Shown piece by piece: positions 8,363 through 12,319 of a DNA stretch of 12,319 nucleotides (position 1 is its first letter; each line of letters opens with the position of its first letter). The stretch covers positions 52,624-64,942 of the forward strand of contig QZLH01000603.1 in the NCBI GenBank assembly GCA_003833135.1, in the 5' to 3' direction. The DNA is from Oehlia diaphana (Eukaryota > Glomeromycota > Glomeromycetes > Glomerales > Glomeraceae). The translations under genes were made by a program, and so were the position numbers. The notes below the pieces were generated by a model, which did not search any database, had not been told where the DNA came from, and was given only the letters and a program-made list of their open reading frames with translations.

Positions 8363-11300
8363 TTATGCTTGTACTTTTAGTTCAGGCGATTTCGCATATT
8401 CTTCTCGCCTTCCTTCTAATGCTGCTAATGTGTCTTCCACACCACCTCTGGTGACACTGGAAACGCTGGTAATACTAGCGACACTACCACGTCTCTCACC
8501 ATTATATTTCTTTGCTGTACTCGATTGTGTTTGACTCTTTGATAAACGATCAAAAACATTATCTCCTGTCGGTGTTTCTGATCTTGTATGTGTATGATGT
8601 GACATTAATGCACGTTTTTCACGTTCACTGGTCGTACTTGTTACGCTTGCTGCATCATCACTATCGGGTGAATTACGTCCATATGAACTTTGTCGCATAT
8701 GATATGCTGCTGTTATATCTTTGGATCCTCGTCGTGCCATACTACTTTGTGACCTTCGCTTATCACCACTGCTAAAATATCCGCTATCACGTGGACCATC
8801 GCCACCTGATTCTAAGTGGAAACCCATGCTTGTTGAACTATTTTGTCGACTATGTGCAAGAATTGTTGATCCATCACGAAGCGAACTTCGTCGTGAACTT
8901 GAAAGTTGTAGACCAGCTCTGGCATGTTCTAAATGTTGATCACTGGATCTGGTACGTTCCAAAGGTTGACCAATAGATCTTGTACGTTCTAAAGGTTGAC
9001 TATTGAGTGATCTTGTTCGTTCTATAGGTTGACTATTAAGTGATCTTGTACGTTCTAAAGGAGAAATATGCTCATCTTTTGGTGTTGATGGCGTTGATGG
9101 TGTAGATGGACCATTAGATGGTCTCTTTAATCTTCGACCATTTGAACTCCTTCTCTTTACATTATTATTGTTATCACCACTAGATTCACTATTACCAGAA
9201 TCTTTTCTTCTTGGATTTGTTGGAACTTCCGGCGTTGTTTCATTAGTTTGTTCGAGTGCTTTTTCACGTGGTTGAAGATTTAACCAACCGGGAGGTATTG
9301 GTGGTCTTGAAGAGAAACTTGTTCTATTATTACCAGTATTCAATGGACTTGCAGATAATGGTGAAGAAGAGAAGTAAGCTGCATCATCATCAAAGAAGTA
9401 TGAATTACGTCTTGATAATGATCCCATTTGACCAGGAGTTCCAAGAGTTCCTGCTGATACTGCAGCTTCGACTTCTGCATAAGCTTGATCTAATTTATGA
9501 TCAAATAAGGAAATGGCATTGGAAGTACTATTTTCAATATCATCCACCTGTAATTCTCTCTTTTCCGGAGTTGATGGACTTAATGATCCTCCACCGAAAC
9601 GTAAAGCTTCTTCAAGTTCTCTATTTTTCTTTTCATATTCACTTGTTGTAAGAACTGCAGCTCTTCGCATGGCCAATAAAGTTTTTCTTAAATCAATAAT
9701 TGTCTTTTCTTGTTGCTCCAAGGTCATTTGTCGAGACCAATCTCCAGTTTTAAGATCAACAATATCCTTAAAGAAGGATTCTAATATTGTATAACTTTCA
9801 AATTCATCCAAATTTCGTAAAATGCGAACAGCAACGTCATATGATGCTTCAGGTGTGGCATTTTCTGGTAAGAGGAAAGAAAGTTTCTTTTCAATTTTAC
9901 TTGACTTGATACTATTCTTTCGTGATTTATCTTCAGATTCTTTGCTATTTTCAGCAGCTTTTTCTTCTTGTTCGGCTGCAATACTTGATTGTAAAGAATG
10001 AATCTTGGCATTAATATAAGAAATTTCTGAGGTGATCATCTCAATCTTATCATCTAATGCTTGAGCATCTCCTCCTAACTCATTTCCAATTTCGCTAGTA
10101 ATTATTTTTTCACGTTCTCCAAGTAATTCATTCTTCTCCTCTTGTAAATTATTTCTTTTAACGATCCAATCATCCATCATTGTCAGTGTTTGACGACCAC
10201 TAATATATTTGTAGATTGCTTCATCAAGAAGTTTTTTCTTATCATAACCACTGGCAAATACTTCATCATAGATAGGACTCAAATCATCAGAGGATCGTCT
10301 CGATTCCTTTCCATCTTCGGTATTATTAGATATTGATTGTCGTTTGTGATTACGGATAGCCTTTGTGATTGATTTTGGAGTAGTAGTTCGTTTAAGTAAT
10401 GCCATAACTGATTTAAGTTTACTATTTGTTTGTAAAACTTCTTTCTGTCTCTTTTCAAGCATGATCTTTTGCATTTCAGCAGTTCTTTCAAAACGTTTCT
10501 TTTGTTCTTGAGCAGATTTTTCTTTACGACGAAGGTTTTGAATTTCACGTTGATTACGTTCAGTCATTTCACGAACACGTTCAGCTTCATCTTTCATACG
10601 TTTCATCGCTCTCATCTTTTCACTTTTTAATTGTTCAATTTGGGCACGCATACTCTTGAGCATTGTTTCATTTTGATTCTTTGATGTGGTATTAGATTGA
10701 GTAGCTTCATTATATTTTCGACGAAGTTCACCAATTTCTTGGATTAAACGTTTCATCTTGTGTTCATAACGAGCTTTGAGTTCGGCAAGGATTGAATTCT
10801 TATCACGAGTGCTAACACCAGTATTAGCATTTTGAGCACGTTTAACAGCGGCATTTCTTTCTTGTTGTAAAGTAATTAAAGATTCTTGCATATCAGCCAA
10901 TTTCTGTTCATATTGAGCTCTCATATAAGTATATTCTTGTTCAGCCCGTTCCAATTGTGAAACGAGTTGTTCTTTAACAGCTATATCAGCTTGAATTTGA
11001 TGTAACATACGGGTAAGAGCAATAACATTTTGTTGTTGTTGAGATGAGCAACCAGTGCTATTTTGAGAAGATTTAGTTGAATTAGGAGAAATTGGTTGAT
11101 CGGAGAAACTAACAGAACGACTTGAATTTGAAGTACGACGAGTATTAGTAGGTTGTGGTGGTTGTGGATTAGATTCTTGCCATTCTGGTACTTCAACGGT
11201 TTGAAGTTCACTGAAAGATACACTGCTTGATCTTCTTTTTTCTTTTTGATTATTGGGAATCATTTGATCAATATAACTTTCACTCTTAGTTGATGAAGGT

Positions 11301-11704
11301 TGTTTTATTAATTGACTTAATATAGGATCATCATGTAAAGAACCTCCATTCTTTATTATCATGTAACTTTGTCTGAGTTGTTCCTTGGCCTTTTCAAGCT
11401 TATCTCTTGTCTTGCTACGTCTTCTCAATTTTCGAGTAAATTTGAATGATTCACCATCAACATTTTCACCATCTTCTTCTTCAATGTTTTCTTCATCTTC
11501 TTCATATGGTGTGAATAAGGTTTTGGCTTCATCCAAACTTGGATTATTTACATGTTCAAATTGATGATGAGATGAGGAAGGACCAATAGGTGAGATTTTA
11601 GTAGTAGAAGTTTCATCAGATACTGGGAAGTGACCATCAGCTCTTGTCTTACTTTTCTTTGAAGTACGTTTCTTCTTCTTTTTACCTTTCTTCTCACTAT
11701 TCTC

Positions 11705-11740
<36 letters not shown>

Positions 11741-12319
11741 GAGATTATGAATATCTTCATCAGATGAATAAATATGAGAATCGGAGAATTTGATATGACC
11801 TTTCTCTCTTCCTGGTGTTGTTCCAGCCAAAGAAGATTTACGTGGATGTTGAGAAGCTTGAGCAGCTAAAAGTTCAGAAATTTGATTTTTAAGATCTTGA
11901 ATCTCAGATTCATAACCTTGAACGATATTATGAGTTTTAATCCTATGTTCACGATCAGCATCTGAAAGATCTTGATCATTAAAACTAATTTCCATTAAAA
12001 GAGTGTTCTTTTCAGCTTTTGCAGCGATAAGTTCTTGTTCAACATTTTTAAGTTTCCATTTTGTCATTCCTAATTCATTTTGAAGACTCTTAATTTCTTC
12101 TTCATGTTTACGACTTGTTTCTTCATTACAACCACCAGCTCGTAAAGTTTGAATTTCCATCTTTAATCTACTTATTTGACCACGTAATTGATTTATTTCA
12201 ACAGAATTACCACCATAACTTTCATTAACACTAACTTTATTCTTAATATTACGAGCACGATTAGCATATTTTAGTGTATTTAAGGTTTCCATAAAATTAG
12301 AATCAGCAGGTGAAACACA
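8363..12319 (-). CDS. Kinesin-4/KIF21-like motor protein, stalk and tail (5'-partial)
   Basis: The frame is open to the right edge: CVSPADSNF precedes the ATG at 12292, so that Met is internal. The edge sequence is the end of the kinesin motor domain ([28 protein letters not shown], the last motor helix plus neck linker), and the ATP and microtubule-binding parts lie outside the window. The pattern is closest to the kinesin-4 group (KIF4/KIF21). Residues below are counted from that Met. About 30-125 is coiled coil. About 185-195 is an Asn run, followed by a Lys-rich stretch ([15 protein letters not shown]). About 265-310 is acidic and then basic. About 420-640 is a long coiled coil with the KIF21-like blocks [20 protein letters not shown] and LEKRQKEV. 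About 685-770 is [13 protein letters not shown] and [19 protein letters not shown], and about 810-900 is a further helical region. From about 900 to 1309 it is Ser/Arg/Pro-rich and disordered, with tandem ERTRS repeats. I see no C-terminal WD40 repeats (animal KIF21) and no Cys-rich KIF4-type motif. Expected role: plus-end-directed motor regulating microtubule growth or cargo movement. It appears intact and without introns over 3.9 kb. Confidence 0.9.
8921..9062 (-). repeat. Tandem ERTRS repeats in the kinesin tail
   Basis: Coding minisatellite with unit GTTCTAAAGGTTGAC...GATCTTGTAC on the plus strand, 30-39 nt long. It encodes [42 protein letters not shown] and a degenerate LEHARA. All units keep the frame, so length variation would be tolerated. 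RTRS fits a basophilic kinase target pattern, which is inference. Confidence 0.85.
11708..11740 (-). repeat. ATT microsatellite coding for 11 Asn
   Basis: Eleven uninterrupted ATT triplets on the plus strand, read as AAT (Asn) in the kinesin frame at residues about 185-195, just before a Lys-rich segment. A likely length-polymorphic site between strains or nuclei. Confidence 0.9.

Noticed and set aside
8512..9794. Plus-strand open frames across the kinesin gene
   Set aside because: Antisense shadows of the long minus-strand coding region.
9781..11760. Additional minus-strand open frames in other phases
   Set aside because: Out-of-frame shadows of the kinesin reading frame, with no independent motifs.

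Overview
The window looks like nuclear DNA of an AT-rich fungus, most likely an arbuscular mycorrhizal fungus (Glomeromycotina, Rhizophagus-like). This is inferred from the strong A+T bias with many homopolymers, short spliceosomal introns (about 61-79 nt plus one of 175 nt), a hAT transposase relic, a multi-exon ubiquitin-like/RBR-type zinc-finger gene of a kind I associate with Rhizophagus, and a kinesin-4-like motor gene. There are no bacterial operon features, tRNAs or rRNAs that I can recognise.

Layout. 1-210 holds two tandem copies of an exon-like module (acceptor, 50 or 51 nt, donor). 211-1002 is AT-rich, with a possible decayed palindromic element around 425-575. 1003-1458 is the N-terminal part of a hAT transposase, cut off exactly at the left end of a 905-bp non-autonomous element (1456-2360). 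That element has near-identical 16-bp terminal inverted repeats, subterminal CGGTTTCGGT-type repeats, and a core array of about 15 short palindromes in strictly alternating orientation. Immediately at its right end, in frame, begins a ubiquitin-like domain that lacks its first strand. It continues through eight exons into an RBR-like zinc-finger region ending at 3914. The reconstructed reading frame is intact in phase across all seven introns but carries one in-frame TAA in exon 4 and a Cys-to-Tyr change in the last zinc cluster, so I call it a pseudogene.

3915-8362 is about 4.4 kb of AT-rich intergenic DNA between convergent genes. It contains a clear 146-bp TA-flanked MITE (4801-4950) and a CpG-rich island (about 7488-7545). 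8363-12319 (minus strand) is the neck, coiled-coil stalk and disordered tail of a kinesin-4/KIF21-like motor. Its motor domain lies beyond the right edge of the window, and the frame is open to the edge.

The most unusual part is 1003-3914. Two unrelated truncated genes meet at one MITE without a visible 8-bp target duplication, which suggests recombination between dispersed MITE copies (or an assembly junction). The MITE core is itself a rare alternating-palindrome satellite. I found no coherent multi-gene system; the genes appear functionally unrelated.
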